DNA of 64,000 nt, taken from positions 5,704,001 to 5,768,000 of the forward strand of contig NZ_CP133774.1 in the NCBI RefSeq assembly GCF_034344865.1. Direction: 5' to 3'. Position numbers and translations under genes: made by a program. This document shows, piece by piece, positions 16,946 to 25,516 of this stretch (position 1 is its first letter; every line of letters starts with the position of its first letter). The notes under the pieces were generated by a model, which was not told the DNA's origin, searched no databases, and saw nothing but the letters and a program-made list of their open reading frames with translations. The DNA comes from Pseudomonas sp. 10S4. GTDB lineage: Bacteria; Pseudomonadota; Gammaproteobacteria; Pseudomonadales; Pseudomonadaceae.

Positions 16946-17524
16946 TCAGGCCTGTAGTGTCGGAATCAGTCCCGCTTCCCGGTAGCTGAGGATCAGATCG
17001 TCAAACAGGCCAATATCGAGCCGGGTCCGCGCAATCAATTGAGCCCCGGCAACGGCGGTGTAAATAGCGCGGGCACGTCGGCCACAGCTTTCTGCGCTGC
17101 CCGTTCCGGCGTCAGCCAGCACCTGCGCCAGCCAAGCCACATTGGCGTCTGCAAACGCCTTGACCTCGCGCTGGACCTCCTCGGGCAAGTCTTCGTATTC
17201 CGCTGCCATGAAGCTGGACAGACAAAGCCTGTTGCCGTCTTCTAACGATGTTCGAAAGATTGACGGGTAGAGTTCCAGGCAACGAATCGGATCGGCGTTC
17301 AATTCGCGTATCGCTTCCAAAACGCTAGCGGTGTCCTGCCAGTAACGTGCAGCGACTGCGGCACCAAGGTCGGCCTTGCTCGCAAAGTGGTAGTAGATGC
17401 TCGCGTTCTTGATTCCCACCGCATCACCGATGCTTCGAAAATTGATGCCGTTGTATCCGTGCCTCTGCGCTGCCGTTTTCGCAGCCGCCAAGATGGCTTC
17501 CCGCGCGTTTTCGCTCAAGTTCAA
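16946..17524 (-). CDS. TetR/AcrR family regulator
   Basis: A 192-residue repressor. Residues about 8-55 form the TetR DNA-binding domain with R-E-A-I-L-A-A-A-K and the recognition helix I-K-N-A-S-I-Y-Y-H-F-A-S-K; the rest is the variable ligand-binding helical domain with C145 near its end. The start is TTG (17524, or 17518 which is better spaced from GGGG); no ATG fits. It is divergent from a glutathione S-transferase gene with two similar palindromes between them, so it probably represses that gene and itself, relieved by an electrophile or aromatic ligand. Confidence 0.88.
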   Translation of the reverse strand: MNLSENAREAILAAAKTAAQRHGYNGINFRSIGDAVGIKNASIYYHFASKADLGAAVAARYWQDTASVLEAIRELNADPIRCLELYPSIFRTSLEDGNRLCLSSFMAAEYEDLPEEVQREVKAFADANVAWLAQVLADAGTGSAESCGRRARAIYTAVAGAQLIARTRLDIGLFDDLILSYREAGLIPTLQA

Positions 17525-17574
17525 TTCCCCAGCTTATCCAGTCGATGAGGCGAATTCTACTCGCAGCGCCACCA

Positions 17575-17595
17575 ACCTGCCAACTGGAAGGTAGG
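17575..17595. promoter_or_regulatory. candidate TetR operator 1
   Basis: CCTGCC (17577-17582) and GGTAGG (17590-17595) form an imperfect palindrome in the sequence ACCTGCCAACTGGAAGGTAG. It shares the left half with operator 2, and it lies in the divergent region closer to the regulator gene. Confidence 0.6.
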
Positions 17596-17628
17596 GATTG
17601 ACACCGTGCGGAAATGCGCCCAACGTTT

Positions 17629-17650
17629 ACCTACCAACTGATAGGCAGGT
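17629..17650. promoter_or_regulatory. candidate TetR operator 2
   Basis: ACCTACC (17629-17635) and GGCAGGT (17644-17650) form a palindrome extended by TTT and AAA flanks. It overlaps the likely ribosome site (GCAGGTAA) of the GST gene, so binding could block both transcription and start. Its left half is nearly identical to that of operator 1. Confidence 0.65.
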
Positions 17651-17657
17651 AAAAACC

Positions 17658-18359
17658 ATGACCTCTTCAAAATCGCAGTTCGAAACATCTACGCTTCCTA
17701 TGATGAAAATCCACGACTGGTTCGATGGCCCCTACCCCGCTCGCGTGCGCATCGCATTGGCGGAAAAGGGTCTGCTTTCTCGAATCGAATTTGTATCGGT
17801 CAACCTGTGGACAGGCGAGCACAAGAAACCCGAGTTTCTGGCCATCAACTACTCCGGAACGCTACCCGTGCTGGAGTTGAATGACGGCACGCTCATAGCG
17901 GAGTGCACGGCTATTACTCAATACCTGGACGCATTGGATGGTAATCCCACCCTTAGCGGGCAAACGCCTGTAGAGAAAGGCCTCATCCACATGATGACCA
18001 AGCGTGCCGAAATCGAGTTTCTTGACTCGGTCAGCGCGTACTTTCATCACGCCACTCCGGGGCTTGGTCCGCAGGTCGAGCTCTATCAAAACCCCGAATG
18101 GGGCGGCCGCATGCGCGACAAGGCGGTCAGAGGCATGCACTATTTCGACAGCGTTCTCAAAAATCAGCCGTTCGTTGCGGGTGACAAGTTCTCCATGGCC
18201 GATATCGCGGTCCTGGGCGGCATGATTTTCGCCTCGCTGGTCAAAATCCCCGTGCCCGATGAATGTGAAGCGTTGCGGGCATGGCACGCAACGATGCAGG
18301 AAAGGCCGAGCGTCCAGGAATGGCGAGCGATGGTGCAGCGTGGCGCACCTCAGCGTTGA
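17658..18359 (+). CDS. glutathione S-transferase family protein
   Basis: A 233-residue GST. The thioredoxin-like N-terminal domain begins at K-I-H-D-W-F-D-G-P-Y-P-A-R-V-R-I-A-L (a Pro-Tyr-Pro in place of a Cys-Pro motif), includes the cis-Pro segment S-G-T-L-P-V-L-E and E-C-T-A-I-T-Q-Y-L; the helical C-terminal domain has F-S-M-A-D-I-A-V. It would conjugate glutathione to electrophiles or reduce peroxides in the cytoplasm. ATG 17658 follows an AGGTAA site; ATG 17700/17703 would give the usual GST start and is the main alternative. It is divergent from the TetR gene and probably under its control. Confidence 0.85.
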   Translation: MTSSKSQFETSTLPMMKIHDWFDGPYPARVRIALAEKGLLSRIEFVSVNLWTGEHKKPEFLAINYSGTLPVLELNDGTLIAECTAITQYLDALDGNPTLSGQTPVEKGLIHMMTKRAEIEFLDSVSAYFHHATPGLGPQVELYQNPEWGGRMRDKAVRGMHYFDSVLKNQPFVAGDKFSMADIAVLGGMIFASLVKIPVPDECEALRAWHATMQERPSVQEWRAMVQRGAPQR

Positions 18360-18590
18360 GGGAAACGTGCTTCTGTCATCCCGGCTCCGGGATGGCGGAT
18401 GCAGTTGCGCGACGAACTTATAAGGCGCTTCGACTGCCGGCCATCAGCGCTAGCAGCCCGACCTGCTTCTGCGCCGGGTTCATGCACCCCGCGCGTCTCG
18501 GTTGCAGTTATCACTTCTCTCCAGACAAAAAAATACCCGCACTCGGCGGGACCAATGGTTAAGCTTTGAACTCCATGCATGGAGGCATTT

Positions 18591-18809
18591 ATGAAGTACA
18601 CAACGATTCTTTTGATTGCCGCTTTGATCGGCGGCTGCTCCTCATACAGCGAGCGCGGCACCGGTGAAGGCGGAAGGGAAATCAACAACAAGGGCTACAC
18701 CGTCCGCTGTGATGCGACACCAGCCAATCAGCCAGGCTGCTACACGCCCCCTCCGTCGTGGTCCTGGTGGCCTTCAAACAACATCAAATTTAAATTAGGG
18801 GCAAACTGA
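18591..18809 (+). CDS. small lipoprotein
   Basis: A 72-residue protein with a lipoprotein signal: Lys-Tyr start, short hydrophobic stretch, then L-I-G-G-C-S, with Cys16 as the lipid-modified residue. The mature part has two further cysteines, likely a disulphide, and a Trp-rich segment S-W-S-W-W-P. A GGAGG site lies six bases before the ATG at 18591, which is preferred over 18579. Function unknown; outer-membrane anchoring is likely because Ser, not Asp, follows the Cys. Confidence 0.75.
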   Translation: MKYTTILLIAALIGGCSSYSERGTGEGGREINNKGYTVRCDATPANQPGCYTPPPSWSWWPSNNIKFKLGAN

Positions 18810-19174
18810 ATCAGCTCCGCACCCTGCCCGTCAGGACCTCTCGCTGAGCAAAATAAAATAGCCGCTTGAGCATTTATTTTTAGAAAAATTGCCGAATTTG
18901 GATCACTGCCTACCCACTATTACCAGTAGAGCCTGCAATGTCGCTGGTTCTATTGATCATAGGAAACCATTCAGTACATCTGCCTTTACGCAATGACCAT
19001 CACCATCATGTTCCACGGCTAGCGTTAACTGGCGAGCCCATCGCGGCTCGCCTTCTCTCTCCCCTTGATCACTCATCGCCCGGGCATGACCCGGCACAGG
19101 ACGGCCCATGTGATACCGAGCCATCACTGCGATGTAGCTGGCACTACGGCGGGTCGAAATAAGAAGCCCACCTA
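18810..19174. other. intergenic, boundary of mobile DNA
   Basis: No gene supported. A hairpin GGCGAGCC-catcgc-GGCTCGCC lies at about 19031-19054. Base composition changes in this stretch and the DNA to its right is of phage or island type, so the left border of the mobile region may lie here, but no repeat marks it. Confidence 0.4.
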
Positions 19175-19477
19175 TTACGAAGTTATTGGTTTACCAGAGC
19201 GACTCGGCAAGCGGTTAGATTGCTCTTTAGTGACACGATGCAATAAAGAAACGTTGTAGTCGTAGGTCGATATCAACGGCACGGGTCCCTCGTGCCGAGC
19301 CATCTCAAGCCATTGCCTTGCTCGTTCAACGTCAAAGAATTCGTTCTTGAACTTCATCTTCGCAACAAGGTTCGCAGAGACCCTAAAGTGTCCACACCCA
19401 GCCGAGCATCTGATCTCTGACCAGCTACCAGTGATGTGGGCGGTTTTAGAGGCAGCCTGGCAAATTAAGCATTGCAT
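19175..19477 (-). CDS. small cysteine-rich hypothetical protein
   Basis: A 100-residue protein with two cysteine pairs near the N-terminus (C-L-I-C at residues 3-6 and C-S-A-G-C around 24-28), arranged as in a zinc ribbon, followed by a helical part. A strong AAGGAG site precedes the ATG at 19477, which supports a real gene. It lies next to decayed phage DNA and is probably an accessory gene of that element. Function unknown. Confidence 0.65.
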   Translation of the reverse strand: MQCLICQAASKTAHITGSWSEIRCSAGCGHFRVSANLVAKMKFKNEFFDVERARQWLEMARHEGPVPLISTYDYNVSLLHRVTKEQSNRLPSRSGKPITS

Positions 19478-19537
19478 GTTCGATCTCCTTTTCGATGACC
19501 TAACTACTGTAGCCGATCACCGGCCAAGGCTCTTCCC

Positions 19538-19810
19538 ATGCCCAAGGAAAACGAAATCACTGATCCGCGGAAGATTGAGCGGTAGACCATCACGAATCTA
19601 GTCATCACCGGCGCGCCACTGCTCGAGCAGATCACCGTAATCCTCGAGGACTTGGGCGGCGCGACAGCCCTACCGGGTCCAACCCGAACTACCAAACGGA
19701 CCAGGTTCGGCTGGTCGGCAACAGCGCCTGCCCTGACGAAGCGCAAGCCTGGGTTCGGGTAAACGCTGCTGACATCACCGACCTTTACCAGCGTCTTGGG
19801 GAGTACGCGC
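19538..19810 (+). pseudogene. remnants of phage accessory genes
   Basis: From the ATG at 19538 the frame reads a short start, a TAG after 15 codons, then T-I-T-N-L-V-I-T-G-A and I-T-V-I-L-E-D-L-G, which resembles a small protein common in Pseudomonas phages. In another frame, about 19688-19765, V-R-L-V-G-N-S-A-C-P-D-E-A-Q-A matches the C-terminal helix region of phage DNA cytosine methyltransferases. Both are short and broken, so this is decayed phage DNA. The family assignments are by eye. Confidence 0.45.
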
Positions 19811-19820
19811 AGGCGTGGTG

Positions 19821-20612
19821 TTGAGCGGAAGGGAGATTGAGGAAGGTACGCACTTCAATTACAAGAGCGCGCTGAACCTGTGCTGGATGCCGCACCTAGC
19901 ACTGACTGCCTGAGCACGATCATCACAATGATGCTTCGCAGGATCATCGGCGAAATTGACTGGCCTTCACCAGGTGTGAGGCGCAATGCCATGGTCAGGC
20001 TTGGCACCATTGATCGATGATGCTGCGCGTGAGGAGCTCATCGTAAAGCGGGATCTACGCGGCCTTTTTGAGTTTGCGTTCTTCACCGGCATGCGCCCCC
20101 AGGAAATTATTGCGCTGCGCTGGGATACCGTGGATTTGGAGAAGCGCCAGGCGCACGTCTGCCGCGCCGTAGCCCAAGGGGTGATCAAAGAGCGCACCAA
20201 AACGAAGAAGAATCGGCATGTCCTGCTCAATGGTCGTGCATTACACGTCCTTGAATTCGCGGCTCAGTACGTGAAACGGCGCAAAGTCGGGACCGGTTCT
20301 ATCAAGGAATTCCCCTACGTTTTCCCGCCCTCCAAGATGAGCTAGTACATCCGACAGACCTCAGACCTGCACAAACGCCTTAGAAAGGCTGGAGACACGT
20401 TATCGGCCGCCGTACAACTGCCGTCATACTTATGCGACAATATGCATAATGTCTGGCATGAATCCCGCCTTTATTGCCCAACAGCTTGGACACAGCGTCC
20501 AGATGCTGCTCTCGACTTATGCGCGCTGGTTGAACTCAAGCGGCGACTGGGGAGAGATGGATAAACTCCAAAATGCCCCAGGAATGGCCCAAGCGCCAAA
20601 TGCGCGGCCCGC
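19821..20612 (+). pseudogene. tyrosine integrase A, decayed
   Basis: Clearly homologous to integrase B at 40.9-42.0 kb: the core-binding part (Y-K-S-A-L-N-L-C-W-M-P), W-P-S-P-G-V-R-R-N-A-M-V, then after an internal deletion the catalytic part (F-F-T-G-M-R-P-Q-E-I-I-A-L-R-W-D with the first Arg, and T-K-K-N-R-H-V-L-L-N). It has a stop at 20343, a frameshift beyond it, and a missing N-terminus. It ends exactly against a copy of the ybiT 5' end, as integrase B does. It cannot be active. Confidence 0.85.
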
Positions 20613-20662
20613 AACCCATTGATAGGTAAAGTAATTGATCTCCACAGCTAACATCACGATGC
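20613..20662 (+). repeat. left copy of 50-bp ybiT-end duplication (putative att site)
   Basis: Matches 41969-42018 at 48 of 50 positions (differences at the 18th and 28th bases). It spans the end of the integrase, a ribosome site and the first ten codons of ybiT. After 20662 the sequence diverges from ybiT. This is what site-specific insertion at the 5' end of ybiT would leave. Confidence 0.85.
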
Positions 20663-20834
20663 GATCTTAATGGCGTTTCGGTGTTGCTTGAAGCTTAGAA
20701 AAATCAAGGATTTAGATCGCTTCAGAGCGCATAAAAACACCCAAAAATGCTTCGATTGGTATCAGAATTGGTATCAAAATCACCCCATTTAGAGGGGCGG
20801 GCTCAGGCCTCTCAAAACTGACGAATAGATTCTC

Positions 20835-21164
20835 TCAATTAACATTAGAAACCTGCTCAATATAATTAACAAGATCATTGGTTATATTGAACCACTCGCC
20901 ATGGATACGCGCACCTGAAAACCTGGCCTGTATTTCTGCTTCTTTTCGTTTCGCCAGAATTGAAAATTCAACTCTTCCGAGTGTATCAAGCCCGGTCAAC
21001 TTCCGTAAATCTATGGCGCCGACCAGCCTCAATTTTAGGTGATTTGCAGTTTGCAATTTAAGAATACGCTTCGCTAGCGGTTCTATTTTTGAACCTATTT
21101 TTATAGCCAGATCATCTCCAGCCTGAATGAAATAGACGTACCCCGTAACGTAATACTCTTCCAT
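20835..21164 (-). CDS. GIY-YIG-like nuclease domain protein (T5orf172/MUG113 type)
   Basis: A 109-residue protein with the pattern of the GIY-YIG superfamily: G-Y-V-Y-F-I-Q-A-G near the N-terminus, A-I-K-I-G-S, a K-L-Q-T-A-N-H turn, the catalytic-type E-A-E-I-Q-A-R-F-S-G and G-E-W-F near the end. Such proteins are usual in phages and islands, where they act as nucleases or DNA-processing accessories. It is more AT-rich than its neighbours. It lies just inside the left end of the putative island. The exact family is inferred by eye and activity is unknown. Confidence 0.65.
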   Translation of the reverse strand: MEEYYVTGYVYFIQAGDDLAIKIGSKIEPLAKRILKLQTANHLKLRLVGAIDLRKLTGLDTLGRVEFSILAKRKEAEIQARFSGARIHGEWFNITNDLVNYIEQVSNVN

Positions 21165-21465
21165 AAATACACCAAACTATAACTGACACCTAACTAATAA
21201 CAAAAATACTACAGTGAAGAAAATATTCTTACCACCTGCTCTCCGGCGACTTTCTGTATGGCACGACCAGTTAGTCGGGATCGGTCGATCAATCGTGACA
21301 GAAAAAAGAGGGGGACCAGTCGTTCAAACCTGTCTAGAAAAGGCGTCTCGACCCACTGTACGATTGTAGGATCGCCTTAGGCGATCCTAATAATGGGCAG
21401 TCTAAAGTATGCTGAGAGGCACCAATCGGCCATAAGCAGTCATTCGTGAGTGGTCGTTTTCGACC

Positions 21466-23143
21466 CAGGCTGTGTGAAAACGCACTGAACACATCGAAAG
21501 TTGAGAACTACGGGCGTTGTCTGCGAAACCAGCAGACGGAAGCGCGAATTGCCCTAGTCAGCTACATAGACGTTCGTAATGCCGTTTGGACCGCGTCAGC
21601 GGCCCAAACGGCTACTAACGGGCGAGCCAAGCGGCTGGATTCACGCCCTGATCGCCTCAAGCAGTCCTGCGATGCCGAAGATGCTCATCATTCGTTTGAG
21701 GTTGTAGGCGAGCACATGAAGGCTCATCTCAGTACTTACCCGCGGTAGTGTTTTGGTCAGGAAGTGGGTGGCTCCCATCCAATATTTGAGCGTTCCAAAA
21801 GGATGCTCAACAGTCTGGCGGCGAACCTTCATCTTCCCCGGGTCATGCTCCAATCGAACCTGCATCGCATCAACTACCGCTTCATGTTCCCAGCGCTTAA
21901 CCCGACGCTCCTTACCCGTCGTGCATTGCTTTTGCATTGAGCAGGACTGGCAGCCCGAGAAGTAATAACAATGCAATAACATGCCGTCTTCCGTCGACGA
22001 ATGTCGCCTGGTTAGTAACTGCCCCGCAGGGCATCGATACTCGTCCGACGCCGCAAGATAGATGAAATCCTGCTTGCCGAATCTGCCTTCCGCTTTGCTG
22101 CCAGATGTGAGGGGTTTCGGTACGAAGGTAGTGATGCCGGCTTGCTCGCAAGCAAGGATTTCCAGACCTTTGTAATAGCCTCGATCAGCCACCACCGTTA
22201 GCGATTCAGCTCCAATTTCTTCACGCGCTTGGTTCGCCATATTGCTCAGCTGCCCGCGATCATTGCCAACGTTGGTCACCTCATGGGCAATGATCAAATG
22301 GTGTTTGTCATCGACAGCGGTTTGCACGTTGTAGCCAACCGTCCCGGTGCCTCGACCGCTCGTGGCCATTGAGCGTGCATCTGGGTCTGTGAGGGAAATC
22401 TGCTGGTCTGGACTTTCGTGGAGCTGTGCCTCGACTTCCTTGAGTTTCTGCATCTGCTTTTTTAGTGTTTCTATCTTTTCTTTCAGCCGCTCTCCTTTGG
22501 CCTCGGCCACTTCGGGCGTTGCCCGATCCGCCGAATCCATCGCCGCCAGATAGCGATCAATGCTCTGCTCGATCTGCTGCATGCGTGCCTTCACCTTGCC
22601 CTGAGTGAAGTTGCGATCGCGATTATTGACGGCTTTGAATTTGCTGCCGTCGATGGCGATGATCGACTGAGAGAAGAGATTGAGGTTGCGGCAAAGAACT
22701 ACAAACTGGCGGCATACGCTGCGAATGGCTTTGCCGTTGTCTTTGCGAAAGTCGGCAATGGTTTTGAAGTCCGGAGCCAAACGCCCCGTTAACCACATCA
22801 ACTCGACGTTGCGCTCGGTCTCACGCTCAAGCCGGCGGCTGGACTGAATTCGATTGAGGTAGCCGTAGATATAGATCTTCAGCAACACCGCTGGGTGATA
22901 GGCCGGACGACCAGTTGCGGCAGGATCGACGCCCTCAAAACCAAGTGCGCCCAGGTCGAGTTCATCGACGAAAACATCGACCACGCGCACTGGATTTTCT
23001 TCGGCTACGTAATCGTCCAGACACGCCGGCAGCAAGGTGACTTGCGTCCGAGCCTCACCTTCAATAAATCGTTTCATGATCGCCCCCGCTACGATCTCGA
23101 CGATCAGAAGATTAGACAATTGCGGGAGTTTTCACACAGCCTG
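21466..23143 (-). mobile_element. IS1182-type insertion sequence
   Basis: A 1678-bp element with perfect 16-bp terminal inverted repeats (CAGGCTGTGTGAAAAC at 21466-21481, its reverse complement at 23128-23143) enclosing one transposase gene. It is flanked by GACC on both sides (21462-21465 and 23144-23147), consistent with a 4-bp target duplication. The transposase is intact, so the copy is probably recent. Confidence 0.9.
21641..23077 (-). CDS. IS1182 family transposase
   Basis: A 478-residue DDE transposase. The N-terminal domain has P-V-R-V-V-D-V-F-V-D and the Y-G-Y-L-N-R-I-Q-S-S-R-R-L-E block; the catalytic core has A-I-D-G-S-K-F-K-A-V (first Asp), V-V-A-D-R-G-Y-Y (second Asp) and V-E-H-P-F-G-T-L-K (Glu). 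A cysteine cluster (C-Q-S-C-S-M-Q-K-Q-C) precedes the last motif. ATG 23077 (M-K-R-F-I-E) is preferred over the longer frame. It catalyses cut-and-paste movement of the element. Confidence 0.92.
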   Translation of the reverse strand: MKRFIEGEARTQVTLLPACLDDYVAEENPVRVVDVFVDELDLGALGFEGVDPAATGRPAYHPAVLLKIYIYGYLNRIQSSRRLERETERNVELMWLTGRLAPDFKTIADFRKDNGKAIRSVCRQFVVLCRNLNLFSQSIIAIDGSKFKAVNNRDRNFTQGKVKARMQQIEQSIDRYLAAMDSADRATPEVAEAKGERLKEKIETLKKQMQKLKEVEAQLHESPDQQISLTDPDARSMATSGRGTGTVGYNVQTAVDDKHHLIIAHEVTNVGNDRGQLSNMANQAREEIGAESLTVVADRGYYKGLEILACEQAGITTFVPKPLTSGSKAEGRFGKQDFIYLAASDEYRCPAGQLLTRRHSSTEDGMLLHCYYFSGCQSCSMQKQCTTGKERRVKRWEHEAVVDAMQVRLEHDPGKMKVRRQTVEHPFGTLKYWMGATHFLTKTLPRVSTEMSLHVLAYNLKRMMSIFGIAGLLEAIRA

Positions 23144-23234
23144 GACCCATAGTGGACATCTCGTCTAGGTCACGGTATTCGACGGTGCGGATAGGCAAGG
23201 AAAATATTTTGCCAAATCGGTGTGACTCGACCCT

Positions 23235-23864
23235 TTAAAGCGGCCGGTTGAGCAGCAGTAAACGTGCCGCCAGAGCTGTCATTACCGCAGCGAAGCCATA
23301 AGCACCAAGGCGTTTAGATATCATGCCTTTGCTGAGGCGCCCATGCAGCCGTCCGGCGCAAAATCCGAGCAGGGAATGGAAGATCAATGCGATCAGCGCA
23401 AGCAACAAACCTAAGAACATCAATTGCGAGGTGACGCTGCTGGCACCTACGCTGACGAACTGCGGCAGGAATACCATGAAGAACAACAGCGCCTTAGGGT
23501 TTAACAGACTGTTGAGCGTGGCTCGGGCAAGGATCTTCCGAAACGAAGCCTGTGTAGCTTGAGTATCAGTGTCCGCAGGAGGAGTCTTCAATGCCTGCCA
23601 GGCCAGCCACATCAGATAACAAGCCCCAGCCCACCGTAGCAAGTCAAACGCCGGCGCCCAACTCATCACCAGCGCACCGAGACCTGCGCTAACCATGACG
23701 GTCATCAGCACATCGGCCAGGGTTATTCCTAGTGCTGCGGCGAGGCCGGCGCGCCAGCCGTGGGCAACTGCATGGCTGCTGACGATAGCCATGTTAGGGC
23801 CAGGCACGATCAGCAACATCAAGGCGGCGGCAATAAATAGGTAGAGGTTAGTGGCGTCCGGCAT
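23235..23864 (-). CDS. LysE family amino acid exporter
   Basis: A 209-residue inner-membrane protein with six hydrophobic segments. The N-terminal L-L-I-V-P-G-P-N-M and the following G-W-R-A-G-L-A-A-A-L-G-I-T-L-A-D are the LysE/RhtB signature, and L-L-N-P-K-A-L-L-F-F is the second conserved block. Members export amino acids such as lysine, threonine or homoserine lactone; the substrate here is unknown. It stands alone in the island next to the IS. The ATG at 23864 gives the normal length. Confidence 0.88.
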   Translation of the reverse strand: MPDATNLYLFIAAALMLLIVPGPNMAIVSSHAVAHGWRAGLAAALGITLADVLMTVMVSAGLGALVMSWAPAFDLLRWAGACYLMWLAWQALKTPPADTDTQATQASFRKILARATLNSLLNPKALLFFMVFLPQFVSVGASSVTSQLMFLGLLLALIALIFHSLLGFCAGRLHGRLSKGMISKRLGAYGFAAVMTALAARLLLLNRPL

Positions 23865-24454
23865 AGAGCAATACTTCCTTGGATGAGGAGTAATGCTAAC
23901 CGGTAGTAGTTAGGCAGAAGCAGATACAGTGGGGATGGATTTGGCCGCAACAGTCTGGCGTAGAGAGGAAAAATAATCCGTTCGACAGCATGGTGAAACA
24001 AGTTCGAGCGGCTGCTATTGGCCGATTCTTGCCTGTCGTCAAGGGCTGCATTCGGCCATAAGCCGTCATTCATGAACGACCGCTGCCAACCCAAATCGGA
24101 CAGTCAGTTGCGGCAGAGATCGTCCGATAGCTTCCGCCCGCATCCCGCCTAAAGCACCCGCCGAATGTTGCTTCAGGTAGCACACGCGGTACGTCAGAAT
24201 ATTCGCGGCGTCTATGTCAGGGGGCCTGTTCTCACCGGGCATTGCATAACCCCTGGCGCTCGCCCCTATTTTCGTGCAGTCAGTGACTGCTAATTGGCAC
24301 TCACGTATGACCACTGTCTATCTGGAGCCGCTGCGTTCCGCCGCCCAGCAGCTCTGTTACTGCAAGTATCCAGGGCCTGATTGCGATCGTACGTATCCCT
24401 GGTAGGTTTCCTAGGCTCTGTATGTAAATCCATTCCTGACCGCTGGCTCGGCGC
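23865..24454. other. intergenic, no supported gene
   Basis: Open minus frames (for example 24066-24314) have no ribosome site or recognised family. The phrase CGGCCATAAGC-GTCATTC at about 24052-24072 recurs at 21428-21445 next to the IS, which suggests older duplicated debris. Nothing else was identified. Confidence 0.4.
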
Positions 24455-24964
24455 TCAAAACCGGCCAAAATCGATATCAAGTGGCACGCTGGCTGCATAA
24501 AAACATGTCACAAGTAGCGCAGCTACAACTACCCAACGAAAGCCTTTAATTGCTGCGATGGATTGCCGGTATTTTTTCCAATAAAGCCACGTCCAGTGCG
24601 CGACCACCGCAAGGTACGGTGAAAAAACTCCGAACAACATCGGCCTTTGCCAGACGTTTTCCTTCCACAACACCATGAACAAAATGGCAACGAGACTGCC
24701 GGCGATACCCAGCCAGGTATTCAGCCCAACCCGGACCTGCGCGTCCCTGAAGTGTTTGAACAGACGAACCAGCCCGAGCAAACCCCACCACTGGAACAAC
24801 GGGATGAGCAACAGTATCAATAGTGACACTGAGCCTAAGGCAAATAGTGCAATTAGGGGAACGTAGCGGAAGGAAAAATAAGTATAAACGCACATCGCCG
24901 GAAAGATGACGCAGTAGAGTTCCAGCTGTACCAGCCTGGTGTGAAAGCGGAGAAATCGATCCAT
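24455..24964 (-). CDS. hypothetical four-helix membrane protein
   Basis: A 169-residue protein with about five hydrophobic segments, an aromatic-rich middle (W-T-W-L-Y-W-K-K-Y) and a basic N-terminal stretch. The ATG at 24964 follows a GGGAGG site at good distance; the longer frame from 25072 lacks one. No family recognised. It sits between the LysE gene and the type I operon, on the same strand, without clear linkage. Function unknown. Confidence 0.6.
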   Translation of the reverse strand: MDRFLRFHTRLVQLELYCVIFPAMCVYTYFSFRYVPLIALFALGSVSLLILLLIPLFQWWGLLGLVRLFKHFRDAQVRVGLNTWLGIAGSLVAILFMVLWKENVWQRPMLFGVFSPYLAVVAHWTWLYWKKYRQSIAAIKGFRWVVVAALLVTCFYAASVPLDIDFGRF

Positions 24965-25516
24965 GTACGCCTCCCTAAAGTCGAAGTTGCCCGCCGAGAG
25001 GGCCAGCGCAGCGTAGTGGAGGTGGCTACGCGGAGCAACCAGGTGGTCTCTTGCTGGGCATGAGTTCATCATGCCATTCAGCGTCTGTTCAGTAAGATTG
25101 GTGCTTTGGAGTCGAATGTGATTTCTTACTGCCTATCGGCAGACTACGCCCACTCGTGCTGAGGGGCAGCTATGGGTCGAATACGGTCATTGGAAAACCA
25201 ATTACAGGATAGGGATTCGAACCCCTTCGCGTGTCCCTGAGGACCGCTCCAGACCATCAAACTCGTCGCTTTCGTCCTCTGTCGGTGGCGTACCACGGTC
25301 TATGGCGGCCCTGAATTTGCCCTAATTTTGCCCTAAACCTTTTACCTAAGCAGAGCTTACCAGTGGCCGGAGCTTTGCCTGTCGCAGCCGATAGCCTAAC
25401 AATTGTAATGAACAGCCACGAGCAGCCTTCCAAAGCTATCTAGAGAAGCGCGGGCGATTCACCTCTACAAACTCTCACTGAACAAAACCTACCAAAACGG
25501 ATACTTCGAGCGGACC
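24965..25516. other. intergenic, possible att or integrase debris
   Basis: No gene supported. On the minus strand around 25212-25240 there is a GGGGTTCGAATCCC stretch like a tRNA T-arm, and 25312-25340 repeats AATTTTGCCCTA-type units as seen at the ends of phage integrase genes. No complete tRNA can be folded. It may be leftover attachment-site DNA. Confidence 0.3.

Noticed and set aside
20755..20785. Repeated ATTGGTATCA-type phrase like an integrase end
   Set aside because: Resembles the last codons of integrase B but is too short to call a third integrase.
24066..24314. 82-codon minus-strand frame with protein-like composition
   Set aside because: No ribosome site, no known family, and it lies in probable mobile debris.
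25212..25245. tRNA T-arm-like sequence on the minus strand
   Set aside because: Only the T-arm can be paired, and that imperfectly; no anticodon or D-arm and no matching acceptor stem were found. Possibly leftover attachment-site DNA.
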